A DNA stretch of 39,292 nt from JBGPEQ01 sp035518775 (GTDB lineage Bacteria > Pseudomonadota > Alphaproteobacteria > Dongiales > Dongiaceae). Below, one piece after another: positions 10,625 to 18,947 of the stretch (position 1 is its first letter; the number at the start of each line of letters is the position of its first letter). The notes under the pieces were generated by a model. That model saw only the letters and a program-made list of their open reading frames with translations, searched no databases and was not told where the DNA came from. Where the stretch lies: assembly GCA_035518775.1 (NCBI GenBank), contig DATIXH010000194.1, positions 1 to 39,292 of the forward strand. The letters run 5' to 3'. A program made the position numbers and the translations under genes.

Positions 10625-10656
10625 GGGGGTGGTGGTTGCGCCGCCCCCACTTTTTT
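10625..10656 (+). terminator. Rho-independent terminator of the glp operon
   Basis: GGGGGTGG (10625-10632) pairs with CCGCCCCC (10641-10648), one pair being a U-G wobble, with an 8-nt loop. It is followed by AC and six T (10651-10656). It lies 28 nt after glpU and separates the glycerol operon from the next unit. Confidence 0.88.
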
Positions 10657-10703
10657 GCACACAATGCCTCAAAGTAGGGCAAAGCTGCCAAGGGCGGGGG
10701 ATC

Positions 10704-11396
10704 ATGGATTTCATCTTCATGCTGACGCGCGACGACCAGACCATCGAGGACTGCCTCGAGGTCTACGACTCCGTACGCGACGTGCCGCTCGGGCATGTCG
10801 GCTTCAAGGACGTCGGCGTCCCGCCCGACACGCTGAAACGCCTGCGCGACCGCATCAAGGAAGACGGCCGCAAGAGCTACATGGAAGTGGTCAGCACCAG
10901 TCGCGACAGCTGCCTGCGCTCGGCCGAGGTCGGCGCAAAGCTCGGCGTCGACTGTCTGCTGGGCGGCACGCAGGTGGACGAGATCCTCGGCCTGCTGCGG
11001 GGATCGTCGACCGGCTACTTCCCCTTTCCCGGCCTTCCCGTCGGCCATCCCACCAAGCTCGGCGGCACGCCACAGCGGATTGCCGACGATACGCGGGCGA
11101 TGGTGACGGCCGGCTGCGCCGGCATCGACCTGCTCGCCTATCGCGCCACCGACGCCAATCCGCTCGATCTCATCCGCGCCGCTCGGCAGGCCACGGACCA
11201 GACCATTATCGTCGCCGGCAGCATCAATTCGCCGGCCCGCATCCGCGACATCGCCGGCGCCGGGGCCGATCTCTTCACGATCGGCACCGCTGCGCTCGAT
11301 GGCAGCTTCAATCCGCGCTTCGGCCTGCTGGCCAACCAGCTGCGGCGCATCCTCGCCGCCTGTGCCGGCAGCGATCTGCGGGCCCACGACACCTGA
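10704..11396 (+). CDS. TIM-barrel protein, ribulose-phosphate-binding-barrel type, function unknown
   Basis: A 230-residue protein that reads as a compact beta/alpha barrel. Alternating strands end in VGFKDVG (~34), YMEVVS (~60), DCLLGGT (~86), GIDLLAYRA (~140), IIVAGSI (~170) and ADLFTIGTAAL (~190). The last two, AGSI and IGTAAL, sit where HisA/HisF, NanE and Rpe-like barrels bind a phosphate group, so a phosphorylated substrate is likely. ATG at 10704 with AGGGCGGGGG upstream is preferred to GTG and ATG codons further up, which would run into the terminator. It lies 25 nt before an FGGY kinase and in line with a glycerol-1-phosphate dehydrogenase-like gene. I cannot name the reaction; epimerase, aldolase or a GGGPS-like transferase are all possible. 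Confidence 0.75.
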   Translation: MDFIFMLTRDDQTIEDCLEVYDSVRDVPLGHVGFKDVGVPPDTLKRLRDRIKEDGRKSYMEVVSTSRDSCLRSAEVGAKLGVDCLLGGTQVDEILGLLRGSSTGYFPFPGLPVGHPTKLGGTPQRIADDTRAMVTAGCAGIDLLAYRATDANPLDLIRAARQATDQTIIVAGSINSPARIRDIAGAGADLFTIGTAALDGSFNPRFGLLANQLRRILAACAGSDLRAHDT

Positions 11397-11421
11397 GGCT
11401 GTTCGGCACGACGGTCCCCTC

Positions 11422-12885
11422 ATGTTCCTCGGCATCGATGTCGGCAGCCAGAGTCTGAAGGCCGTGCTGCTGGACGGCGCGCTGCGGCTGGTCGGCCGCG
11501 GCGCCCGCGCCTATCCGATCGCCTTCCCGCAACCGGGATGGGCGGAGCAGCAGCCTGGCCTGTGGGAAGCGGCGCTCGGGCCGGCGGCGGCAGATGCCCT
11601 GGCTGCGGCGGGCCGCTCCGCCCGAGACGTCACCGCGATCGGGATCGCGGGCCAGCTCGATGGCTCGGTGCCGGTCGATGCCGGCGGCCGCGCGCTCGGC
11701 CCGTGCCTCATCTGGATGGACCGGCGCGCCGACGGCGGCCTTGCGGCGCTGCGCGAGCGGCTGCGGCCGGAGGAGTTCCGCCGCCGCACCGGCGCCAATC
11801 TCGACGGCAGCCACATGGCGCCGAAGATGCGCTGGCAGCTCGATCACGGCCTGCAGGGCGCCGCGCGCTTCCATCAGCCCGTGACCTATCTGGTCGAGCG
11901 GCTCACCGGCGAGGCGGTCATCGACCACGGCCTGGCGTCGACCACCCTGGCCTATGACCTCGAGGCCGGCGACTTTGCCGATGACCTGCTGGGCCTGTTC
12001 GGGCTCGTGCGCAACCTGCTGCCGCGCCTGGCGCCGAGCGAGGCCGTTGCCGGCCGGCTGACAGCTGCGGGCGCTGCCTTGATAGGCCTGCCGCAAGGCG
12101 TGCCGGTCGCGGTCGGCACCGGCGATGACTTCTCGACGCCGCTCGGCGGCGGCATCGCCCAGCCCGGTATCGTGGCCGATGTGTTGGGCACTGCGGAAGT
12201 CGTGGGCGCTCTCGATCCGCGGCCCCTGATCGACGAGGGTGGTCTGGTCGAGACTCACCGCTATGTCGGCTCGCATCTGCACTACATCGAGAACCCCGGC
12301 TGGGTCTGCGGCGGCGCGCTCGAATGGCTGCGCGCCCTTCTGAGCATCGCGGACTTCGCGAGCTTCGACGCGCAGGCCGCGGAGGTCCCGGCGGGCAGCG
12401 ACGGGTTGCTGTTCCTGCCGGCCCTCACGGGCGCCATGACGCCCGAATGGATCGCCGGCGCGCGCGGCTGCTTCTACGGTCTGACGCCGTCCCACGGCGC
12501 CGGCCATTTGACGCGCGCGGCGCTGGAGGGCACGGCATTTGGGCTGCGCGACGTGACCGAGCGCTTGCGCGCCCTGGGCGTGGCCGCGGACCGCGTGCGC
12601 GTCCTCGGCGGTGGCGCTCGGAGCCGGCTGTGGGCGCAGATCCGAGCCGACATCACGGGCTTGCCGGTCGAGCGCTCGGCGGTCTCAGACAGCTCCGCCG
12701 TCGGTGCGGCGATTCTGGCGGGCGTGGCGGCCGGGGTAGTCCGGGACGTTGCCGCGGGAGCGGCGGCCGCTGGTGCCGTCGCCGAGACGATCGAGCCCCA
12801 GGCCGCCCTGCGCGGCGCCTGCGACGACGCCTACGGGCGCTATCGCCTGTTGTTCGAGTCCCTGAAACCGATGTTCGCGGATTGA
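11422..12885 (+). CDS. FGGY-family carbohydrate/polyol kinase
   Basis: A 487-residue kinase of the xylulokinase/glycerokinase superfamily. N-terminal phosphate motif FLGIDVGSQSLKAVLLDG, then AIGIAGQLDGSVPVD and PCLIWMDRRADG in domain I. VGTGDDFSTPLGGGI begins domain II, and VRVLGGGARSRLWAQIRADI is the FGGY adenosine-binding signature region. The motifs look closer to xylulokinases than to GlpK. It should phosphorylate a sugar or polyol with ATP; the substrate is unknown. The family N-terminus fixes ATG at 11422, although no good Shine-Dalgarno is visible; longer frames overlap the preceding gene. It is followed after 10 nt by a G1PDH-like dehydrogenase, so its product is probably the substrate of that enzyme or of the TIM-barrel protein. 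Confidence 0.88.
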   Translation: MFLGIDVGSQSLKAVLLDGALRLVGRGARAYPIAFPQPGWAEQQPGLWEAALGPAAADALAAAGRSARDVTAIGIAGQLDGSVPVDAGGRALGPCLIWMDRRADGGLAALRERLRPEEFRRRTGANLDGSHMAPKMRWQLDHGLQGAARFHQPVTYLVERLTGEAVIDHGLASTTLAYDLEAGDFADDLLGLFGLVRNLLPRLAPSEAVAGRLTAAGAALIGLPQGVPVAVGTGDDFSTPLGGGIAQPGIVADVLGTAEVVGALDPRPLIDEGGLVETHRYVGSHLHYIENPGWVCGGALEWLRALLSIADFASFDAQAAEVPAGSDGLLFLPALTGAMTPEWIAGARGCFYGLTPSHGAGHLTRAALEGTAFGLRDVTERLRALGVAADRVRVLGGGARSRLWAQIRADITGLPVERSAVSDSSAVGAAILAGVAAGVVRDVAAGAAAAGAVAETIEPQAALRGACDDAYGRYRLLFESLKPMFAD

Positions 12886-12895
12886 AGAAAAAAGA

Positions 12896-14197
12896 ATGAG
12901 CAGCGATCCGGTCGTGCAGCTGTTGAGCGGCCAGTGGCCGGACCCCGAGACCGGCGAATTGCTGGGCGTGCCCGTGCGCTCGGTCGTCATCGCCGACAGC
13001 CTGGAGGGTATCGAAGGCGATCTGGTGGCGCGGCTCGACCTCGGCCGCCGGCTGGCCGTGGTCAGCGACCCCGTCACGCAGGATGTGCTGGGCGCCCGGG
13101 TGGAACGGGCCCTGGCGGCGGCAGGGGAAGTGATGCCGATCCGCCTGCGCGACCGGCCGCACGCCGATGACGACACCGTGGCCCGCATTCGCGCCGCCAC
13201 AACCGATGCGGATGCGCTGATCGCGGTCGGCTCCGGCACGATCAATGATCTCTGCAAGTACGCAGCGTTCCAGGACGGCAAGCCGGCCGCGGTGTTCGGC
13301 ACGGCGCCCTCGATGAACGGCTACACCTCGGCCAACGCCGCCATTACCGTGGGTGGCCTGAAGAAGTCGCTGGCGGCGCAGCCGCCGGTTGGCGTGTTCC
13401 TCGATCTCGCGGTATTGGCGGCCGCGCCGCCGCGCATGATCCGCAGCGGCCTCGGCGACAGCCTCTGCCGGTCGACGGCCCAAGCCGACTGGCTGCTCTC
13501 GCACCTGCTGCGCGACACGCCCTATCGGGCTGCGCCCTTCGCGCTGCTCGCCGATGACGAAGGCGCGCTGCTGGAGGGCGCGGGAGCGCTCATGGCCGGC
13601 GATCTCGAGGCGATGCGGCGGCTGGCGCGCACGCTCGTGCTGTCGGGCCTGGGCATGTGCCTCAGCGGCGGCAGCTATCCGGCCAGCCAGGGCGAGCACC
13701 TCATCAGCCACTACATCGAGATGATGGGCGGCTCCGGCCTGCCCGAGAGCTTCCACGGCGAGCAGATCGGCGTGACCACGCTGACCATGGCGCGCCTGCA
13801 GGAGAGCGTCCTCCGCACCAGGCCGGTGGTGCGGCCGACCGTCATCGACGATGCCGACTTGGTCCGGCATTTCGGGCTGGAGACGGCCGCGGCCTGTGCA
13901 CGGGAATGGGCTGCCAAGGCGCTCTCGCCGGCCGACGCCACCGCCCTCAACGAGCGACTGTCGCGGTCCTGGCCGTCCCTCCGCGAGCGGATCGACGGCG
14001 TGCGTCACGCCGCCGCCGACCTGGAGCGGGCACTGGCGGCCGCCGGCGCCCCGACGCGCCCGGCGGACCTCGGCTGGCCGGTGAGCTTCTACCGCGAAGC
14101 GGTCGTCCGCGCCCGCCAGATCCGCCGCCGCTACAGCTTCCTCGACCTCGCCGGCGATGCCGGCCTGCTCGAGGGTTTCGCCGCGCAAGAGGGGTAG
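12896..14197 (+). CDS. sn-Glycerol-1-phosphate dehydrogenase-like (AraM/EgsA family) oxidoreductase
   Basis: A 433-residue NAD(P)-dependent, metal-containing dehydrogenase of the iron-ADH/glycerol dehydrogenase superfamily, closest to AraM/EgsA. The nucleotide motif GSGTIND lies at 112-118, followed by GTAPSMNGYTSANAAIT (~142-158), a hallmark of this group. Likely metal ligands are Asp188 (GLGDSL), His268 (EHLISH) and His287 (FHGEQ). AraM of Bacillus reduces dihydroxyacetone phosphate to G1P. In a Gram-negative next to a kinase, the more natural reading is oxidation of a phosphorylated polyol. The start follows the kinase stop by 10 nt with only a weak purine-rich AAGAAAAAAGA upstream. Confidence 0.85.
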   Translation: MSSDPVVQLLSGQWPDPETGELLGVPVRSVVIADSLEGIEGDLVARLDLGRRLAVVSDPVTQDVLGARVERALAAAGEVMPIRLRDRPHADDDTVARIRAATTDADALIAVGSGTINDLCKYAAFQDGKPAAVFGTAPSMNGYTSANAAITVGGLKKSLAAQPPVGVFLDLAVLAAAPPRMIRSGLGDSLCRSTAQADWLLSHLLRDTPYRAAPFALLADDEGALLEGAGALMAGDLEAMRRLARTLVLSGLGMCLSGGSYPASQGEHLISHYIEMMGGSGLPESFHGEQIGVTTLTMARLQESVLRTRPVVRPTVIDDADLVRHFGLETAAACAREWAAKALSPADATALNERLSRSWPSLRERIDGVRHAAADLERALAAAGAPTRPADLGWPVSFYREAVVRARQIRRRYSFLDLAGDAGLLEGFAAQEG

Positions 14198-14201
14198 CGT
14201 C

Positions 14202-14232
14202 GAAATCGAGCGAAGGACCCCATGCCAAGCGG
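14202..14232. repeat. Intergenic repeat, GGCATGGGGTCC family, copy 4 (inverted)
   Basis: The reverse complement reads CCGCTTGGCATGGGGTCC followed by TTCGCTCGATTTC, matching the three copies at 101-386. It begins only 4 nt after the dehydrogenase stop. Its position just past a stop codon mirrors copy 3 at glpK. Confidence 0.7.
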
Positions 14233-14599
14233 AGATCGGCCGTTCGGGCGTCGCCTGCGTGCGGGCTCCTTGTGTCGCCTGCGCAAGGGCGGCCCACGGG
14301 CGTCGCGCTATGGGGAGCCGGTGCCGCTCAGAACCAGATACACGATGTCAAAGATCGACCGATCAGCGCTTGGGTGCCGCCGATCAGATTGGAACATTAT
14401 AGCAACATCTGGGCAGTCGCACAAGCCAGTGCGTCGGCGACAGAATTTTATGTTGCAGGCCTTCGCGTGCCGGGCCTAAGCTTGATTCAACCAAGGGGAA
14501 CTAAAGATTCCTCTGAGTGAACAACCGTCCGACCACAGAACCGGCCGGATGCAGGGGCGGCTGCAGGACAAAACAAACAACCCGCTCATCTTGAGGCTC

Positions 14600-14615
14600 G
14601 GCGCCTTCGGGCGCC
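14600..14615 (+). promoter_or_regulatory. UUCG tetraloop hairpin in permease leader
   Basis: GGCGCC-TTCG-GGCGCC forms a 6-bp stem closed by a C(UUCG)G tetraloop, an exceptionally stable RNA hairpin. It stands 157 nt before the permease start, just ahead of a small reading frame. No U-tract follows. An attenuator or pausing role is possible but unproved. Confidence 0.5.
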
Positions 14616-14636
14616 CGTTTGGGAAGAGGTCAGTAC

Positions 14637-14744
14637 ATGGCATCAGAAACTTCCGCTCGAAGTGCGCCTGCCGGCGCCCTCTTCAGACTCGGCGGGCCGG
14701 CGGCGGCCTGCCCGCAGTTTGTCATCACTGATCGTCATGAGTGA
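14637..14744 (+). CDS. Possible 35-codon leader peptide
   Basis: ATG at 14637 with GGAAGAGG 7 nt upstream opens a 35-codon frame (begins MASETSARSAPAG, ends FVITDRHE) that stops 12 nt before the permease ATG. It has no hydrophobic segment and resembles no family I know. The ribosome site and position suggest either a leader peptide coupled to the permease or a chance frame. Low confidence. Confidence 0.25.
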   Translation: MASETSARSAPAGALFRLGGPAAACPQFVITDRHE

Positions 14745-14756
14745 GGGGACAGCAGC

Positions 14757-16271
14757 ATGGCCACGCAGAATCAATCGGGCGTCATCGTCACCCAGTCCGT
14801 GACGGTGACGGAAACGGAGATCACCTACACACCGGGCAACCTCCGGCGCGAGACCGGATGGTGGGGCGCGTTCGTCATCGGCTTGGCCGGGACGATTCTC
14901 GTGACCGGCATCGCGCCGGTCATGGTGACGGCCCTGGGGGCGTCGTCGATTCCGATCACGGTGTTCATCACGCTCACCGGCTGGCTCCTATGCCTCTTCC
15001 TCGCCGAGCTGGCGGCGATGATGCCCGACCGCACCGGTGGCGCGCCGACTTATGCCTATCCGGCCTATGCGGACCGCTGGCCGCGGCTGGCCAAGCACAT
15101 CAACGGATTCACGACCTGGGCTTATTGGCTCGGCTGGTTCCCCGTGGCGCCGCTGAACATGATCCTGGCCTCTTACTATCTCGCCGACCGGTTCGGCCTC
15201 GACACCAGCAGCGGCTTCACGCCGATCCACACGCCGATCGCCTACTGGACGCTCGGCATCTCCATCGTCGGCATTCTGCTGTTCTTCATCCCGGCCTATC
15301 TGGGTATCCGCTTCGGAGCGGTGTTCGCGACGATCCTGGCGCTGCTGTCGATGATCCCGCTCACGCTGATCGCGATCATGTGGATCTTCAACCCGTCGGT
15401 GGTCAACTTCGGCGAGCTCGCGGGATTCGCACGCGTCGACGGTTCGAGCTTCTTCAGCCCGGTCGGCGACTACAATTGGCTGCAGGTGTACATCGCCTAC
15501 GGCTTCCTGCTGACCTGGAACGTGATCGCCATGGAAGCCGCCGCTTGCTACATCGGCGAGTGCAGCGATCCGCATCGCGACGCGAAGATCGCGATGAACC
15601 TCGAGGGTGGCTACGGCGTGCTCATCTATACGTTGGTGCCGATCGCCTTCGTCGTCGTGCTCGGCGCTAAGGCCCTGGCCGACCCGTCGCTGGTCGATCC
15701 CAAGACGATGTTCGTTACGTTCGCCGGCAAGGTGCTGCCCGGTGTGGGCGGCGAAGTCCTCAACTGGATCATCGCGGCCATGCTGATCGTCGCGCTCGCG
15801 CTCTCGGCGCTGAACGCCATCATGGGATCGGGACGCGCCCTCTACCAAATGTCGCTCGACGGCGAGTTCCCCAAGTTCTTCCAGCGCGTCAACAAGCACG
15901 GCGTGCCCGACCGCGCGATGTTCTTCAACGTGATCTGCTCGCTGGTCGTGATCCTGCTCGGCGGCGCCGTCGAGATCTACAGCTTCTCCAACGTCGGCTA
16001 CACCGTCTCGTTCCTGCCGGTGCTGATCGGCTATTTCCTGCTGCGGCAGGACAAGCCGAACGTGCGTCGGCCGTTCAAGCTGCCGGAATTCATGAAGTAC
16101 GTCGCCCTCCTGCTCGCGGTCGTTTACTTCATCTTCTGGCTGTTCGGCGGCCTCTGGTACTCGAAGATCGGCAACGTCGAGGTCTATTACTGGCTCGGCT
16201 GGGCGACGCTCCTGGCCTATCTCCCGTTCTACTGGTATCGGACCAAGGTCGAGGATCGCCGCGGCGCCTGA
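14757..16271 (+). CDS. APC-superfamily amino acid/polyamine permease
   Basis: A 504-residue integral membrane protein with about 12 hydrophobic spans after a polar 30-residue N-terminus. GLAGTILVTGIAPVMVTALG forms the first span, LAELAAMMPDRTGGAPTYAY the APC helix 2-3 loop, and ALSALNAIMGSGRALYQMS the conserved helix-8 region followed by GEFPKFF. These are APC-family features; the substrate (amino acid or amine) cannot be told. GAGGGGAC precedes the ATG. Its stop overlaps the start of a universal stress protein gene (TGATG), so the two are co-translated. Confidence 0.88.
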   Translation: MATQNQSGVIVTQSVTVTETEITYTPGNLRRETGWWGAFVIGLAGTILVTGIAPVMVTALGASSIPITVFITLTGWLLCLFLAELAAMMPDRTGGAPTYAYPAYADRWPRLAKHINGFTTWAYWLGWFPVAPLNMILASYYLADRFGLDTSSGFTPIHTPIAYWTLGISIVGILLFFIPAYLGIRFGAVFATILALLSMIPLTLIAIMWIFNPSVVNFGELAGFARVDGSSFFSPVGDYNWLQVYIAYGFLLTWNVIAMEAAACYIGECSDPHRDAKIAMNLEGGYGVLIYTLVPIAFVVVLGAKALADPSLVDPKTMFVTFAGKVLPGVGGEVLNWIIAAMLIVALALSALNAIMGSGRALYQMSLDGEFPKFFQRVNKHGVPDRAMFFNVICSLVVILLGGAVEIYSFSNVGYTVSFLPVLIGYFLLRQDKPNVRRPFKLPEFMKYVALLLAVVYFIFWLFGGLWYSKIGNVEVYYWLGWATLLAYLPFYWYRTKVEDRRGA

Positions 16272-16831
16272 TGCGGGCGCTCGCATCGGGTCGGCGCGGC
16301 GGCGCGAGCGTGGCACCGGCGCGCCGGAGCCGGCCGCTCTGGGAACGCCTATGGGGCCGGGCGGTGCCGCCGCCCGATCCCGGCGGGCTCGCCGTCAGAT
16401 CACTGCTGTTGGCGTCCGAGGGGCGGCGGATCACGCCGGCCGCGGTGGATTTCGCGGCGGGCATGGCGGCGCGATCGGGGGCGTCGGTGCACGTGCTGTC
16501 GATCGCGCGCGTCTGGGGCACTGCCTTCGGCCTGCCGAATCCCGGCCTGCTTCCGAGCAAGCGCGAGTGGGACGAACAGCGGGCGCTGGTCGCCGAGGCG
16601 GTCGCCACGCTGCGGGCGCGCGGCATTGCGGCGACCGGGCAGGTGCTGGGGACACGGGCCGCCGCCAAGCGGATCGTCGCGGAGGCCGACCGGCATCAGT
16701 GCGACGCGATCGTGATGGCGGCGGACCCGCCGCATTCGTGGCTGGTCGCGAACCTGTTGTGGTCGCAGGAGCCCTATCGCGTCCGCAGTCTGGCAGGATT
16801 CCCGGTCTACCTTGTGGTCGACGACGCTTGA
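16271..16831 (+). CDS. Universal stress protein (UspA family)
   Basis: A 186-residue cytoplasmic protein. After a basic, low-complexity N-terminus of about 45 residues comes one Usp domain: VRSLLLASEGRRITPAAVDF as strand 1, helix with AAGMAARSGASVHVLSIARV, and DAIVMAADPP near the C-terminal nucleotide loop. The usual GxxGxxxxxxxxGS(V/T) ATP loop is not clearly present; the corresponding part reads ADPPHSWLVANLLWSQEPY. It may therefore not bind ATP in the usual way. Overlap of the start with the permease stop suggests it regulates or accompanies that transporter, as Usp domains fused to or paired with permeases do elsewhere. Confidence 0.78.
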   Translation: MRALASGRRGGASVAPARRSRPLWERLWGRAVPPPDPGGLAVRSLLLASEGRRITPAAVDFAAGMAARSGASVHVLSIARVWGTAFGLPNPGLLPSKREWDEQRALVAEAVATLRARGIAATGQVLGTRAAAKRIVAEADRHQCDAIVMAADPPHSWLVANLLWSQEPYRVRSLAGFPVYLVVDDA

Positions 16832-16867
16832 TCAGCCATCGGGACGGGGCGCTCATGAGTCCGGTAT

Positions 16868-16909
16868 GGACCGGTGCGCCGGCCTTTGTTCCGTCATGCG
16901 CACCGGTCC
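16868..16909. repeat. Strong inverted repeat after usp gene
   Basis: GGACCGGTGCGC (16868-16879) pairs perfectly with GCGCACCGGTCC (16898-16909) around an 18-nt loop, 36 nt after the Usp stop. No U-tract follows. It may end or protect the permease-usp mRNA, and it lies about 30 bp before the next predicted promoter. Confidence 0.55.
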
Positions 16910-16940
16910 CTACCGGTCTGCGCCTTGGCTGCACAACGAT

Positions 16941-16969
16941 TTGCACGAGCGGGCGAATCGCGCTTATAT
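16941..16969 (+). promoter_or_regulatory. Predicted sigma-70 type promoter of permease 17312
   Basis: TTGCAC (16941-16946), a 17-bp spacer and TTATAT (16964-16969). The same -35/17/-10 geometry occurs before the paralogous permease at 19264 (TTGCTC, 17 bp, CTATAA), with shared sequence around and after the -10 (TATA, then GTCACC). Transcription would start near 16976, giving a leader of about 335 nt. Confidence 0.6.
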
Positions 16970-17003
16970 CGCTGTCACCACATTGCCATGATTCTCGACA
17001 CAA

Positions 17004-17125
17004 GAACCGATTCATCGGTCGGCAGCGTGGCGCAGGCGGGCAGTACTAGGCATGGGACAGCGCAGCACGGCGCGCCAATCTACTTCCCCATCGTGCGGCC
17101 TTCGGCAGCTTCCGCCAAGCCGCAG
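17004..17125 (+). promoter_or_regulatory. Conserved 5' leader element, copy A
   Basis: About 122 nt that align closely with 19029-19146 before the paralogous permease. Shared parts are GAACCG...ATCGGTCGGC, GGCATGGGACAGCGCAGC, CGCGCCAATCTAC, CGGCCTTCGGCAG and CCGCCAAGCCGCAG. Two hairpins can be drawn: ACCGA/TCGGT near the start, and GCGGC-C-TT-C-GGC paired with GCC-AA-GCCGC (17095-17123), with the same bulged cytosines in both copies. It lies just downstream of the predicted promoter and 187 nt before the start codon. I cannot match it to a riboswitch class I know. Confidence 0.6.
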
Positions 17126-17311
17126 TTCGGTTAGTTTCCGCTATTGCCGGACTCCGATCGTCTCGTTGCTGTCGCCAAAGGCTTCGGCGGCGCATTCGCA
17201 TCTTCATCCTGTATGCCTTTCGTCGGTCTTGTCGCCGGCGGCAGTTCTCGCGGCGTTGGCGGATCGGGATTCATCCGACCGTCGAGGGATCATCAAACAT
17301 GGGGGCAGAGT

Positions 17312-18916
17312 ATGAGTAGCATCGCGCAAGACTCCGGTCACGGCATGCGCCGGGCTATCGATTGGAAACACGCATTCTTCGTGGCTGCGGGGGTGCCGGC
17401 GCTCGTGCTGTTTTCGATGGGCGCCATCTCGGCGACGATCGGCGCGCCGGCTTGGCTGGTATGGACGATCTCCGTCCTGTTCGGATTCGTACAATCGTTC
17501 ATCTATGCCGAGATCGCCGGCCTGCATCCGAGCAAGTCGGGCGGCACCGCCGTACACGGCGCCACGGCCTGGATCCGCTACAGCAAGTTCATGGCGCCGC
17601 TCTCTCTGTGGTGCAACTGGCTGGCCTGGACACCGGTGCTGGCGATCGGCTCCGGTCTCGGCGCCGGCTATCTGCTGTCCATCTTCTATGCGCCGGATGC
17701 CGACATCAACACCTGGCAGGTGACGCTGGCCGACCTCGGCTTCATCAAGGAAGGGCTGACGCTGCGCATCAATGCCACGTTCATCATCGGCGCCGTCATC
17801 ATGCTGGTGGTCTTCGCCATCCAGCATCGCGGCATCCTGCGCACGGCCCGCATTCAGACCATCCTGACGATCGCCACCCTGCTCCCCCTCTTCATCGTCT
17901 GCATCGTGCCGTTGATCACGGGCGACGTCGTGATGGCGAATTTTTCGCCGTTCACGCCGCTCGCCAAGGACGCCAGCGGCGCGATCGTCCCGGGCGTGTG
18001 GGACAAGGGCGGTTGGCTCCTCTTCCTCGGCGGTCTCTTCATCGCGGCCTGGTCGGCCTACGCGTTCGAGACGGCCGTCTGCTACATGAGCGAGTTCCGC
18101 GATCCCGGCCAGGACATGTGGCGGGCCATCATCTATTCCGGGCTGTTCTGCATCTTCGCCTACGCCCTGGTCCCCATTATCTTCCAGGGTGTGCTCGGCA
18201 CCGAGCGCATGCTCGATCCCGGAATCTATGCCGGCTCCGACATGGGTCGCGCGCTGGCCAGCATGGTGAAGGGCGCCGAGTTCATAACCAAGATCCTGAT
18301 CGTGCTCCTGTTCTTCACCCTGCTGTTGTCGATCATGACCGCCATGGCCGGCTCCTCGCGGACGCTGCACCAGGGAGGCCGCGACGGCTGGCTGCCGAAA
18401 TATCTGGGCCAGGTGAATTCGCATGGCGCGCCGACCTTTGCCATGTGGACGGACCTGGTGGTCAACCTCGTCCTGCTGGCGATGTCCGACTATGTGTTCA
18501 TCCTGGCGTGGTCGAATTGCAACTACATGATCTTCAACTTCCTCAATCTCAACGCCGGCTGGATCCATCGGATGGACAACCCGGACGTGCCGCGGCCGTG
18601 GCGCTGCCCCAACCTGTTCATGTTTCTCGGGGTGGTCCTGGCCTACGTGAATGCGTTCCTCCTGGGGGCGGGGGCGGATGTCTGGGGCGCTGGCACGCTG
18701 AAGGCTGGCCTCATCTCGGCAGCTGTTTCCGTGCCGTTTTTCCTCTACCGTCACTACGTGGTCGACGGCGGCAAGTTCCCGGATGACATGTGGAAGGACC
18801 TCCTGTTGCCAGGCCAGAAGGAACTCGGGCCGAAGCGGGCGGGCATGCTGCCCTATCTGGCCCTCGCGGGGGGCGTGGCTTCGATGCTCCTCGGCTACTA
18901 CATCTTCTGGTGGTGA
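17312..18916 (+). CDS. APC-family permease, paralog 1
   Basis: A 534-residue membrane protein with about 12-13 hydrophobic spans. The cytoplasmic start MRRAIDWKHAFFVAAGVPAL leads into helix 1. SFIYAEIAGLHPSKSGGTAV is the helix 2-3 region, and LSIMTAMAGSSRTLHQGGRD followed by GWLPKY is the conserved APC loop after helix 8. The substrate is unknown. It aligns end to end with the next permease, with clearly more than half of residues identical by eye, indicating a tandem duplication. ATG at 17312 (GGGGGCAGAG upstream) fits the paralog's N-terminus; the in-frame extension from 17144 has no counterpart there. Confidence 0.87.
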   Translation: MSSIAQDSGHGMRRAIDWKHAFFVAAGVPALVLFSMGAISATIGAPAWLVWTISVLFGFVQSFIYAEIAGLHPSKSGGTAVHGATAWIRYSKFMAPLSLWCNWLAWTPVLAIGSGLGAGYLLSIFYAPDADINTWQVTLADLGFIKEGLTLRINATFIIGAVIMLVVFAIQHRGILRTARIQTILTIATLLPLFIVCIVPLITGDVVMANFSPFTPLAKDASGAIVPGVWDKGGWLLFLGGLFIAAWSAYAFETAVCYMSEFRDPGQDMWRAIIYSGLFCIFAYALVPIIFQGVLGTERMLDPGIYAGSDMGRALASMVKGAEFITKILIVLLFFTLLLSIMTAMAGSSRTLHQGGRDGWLPKYLGQVNSHGAPTFAMWTDLVVNLVLLAMSDYVFILAWSNCNYMIFNFLNLNAGWIHRMDNPDVPRPWRCPNLFMFLGVVLAYVNAFLLGAGADVWGAGTLKAGLISAAVSVPFFLYRHYVVDGGKFPDDMWKDLLLPGQKELGPKRAGMLPYLALAGGVASMLLGYYIFWW

Positions 18917-18947
18917 ACCGAGGGGGATCACAGCCAGTTCAGGGCGC

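Larger units (their letters stand above)
14198..14756. other. Intergenic region upstream of APC permease
   Basis: 559 nt without a confident protein gene. It holds repeat copy 4 at its left end, an AT-richer stretch around 14385-14460 where a promoter could lie (CATTAT at 14395-14400 resembles a -10, but its TTGGGT partner is 19 bp away), a UUCG-capped hairpin at 14600-14615, and a possible 35-codon leader frame at 14637-14744. The long open frame 13657-14520 has no recognisable protein features. Confidence 0.6.

Noticed and set aside
12896..14197. Archaeal-type ether lipid synthesis from the G1PDH-like gene
   Set aside because: No recognisable GGGPS, prenyltransferase or lipid gene is adjacent, and the kinase neighbour points to carbohydrate metabolism; kept only as an alternative.
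17004..17125. Known riboswitch assignment (guanidine, glycine, TPP, SAM types) for the conserved leader
   Set aside because: I compared the remembered core motifs of these classes with the element and found no convincing match, so it is left unclassified.
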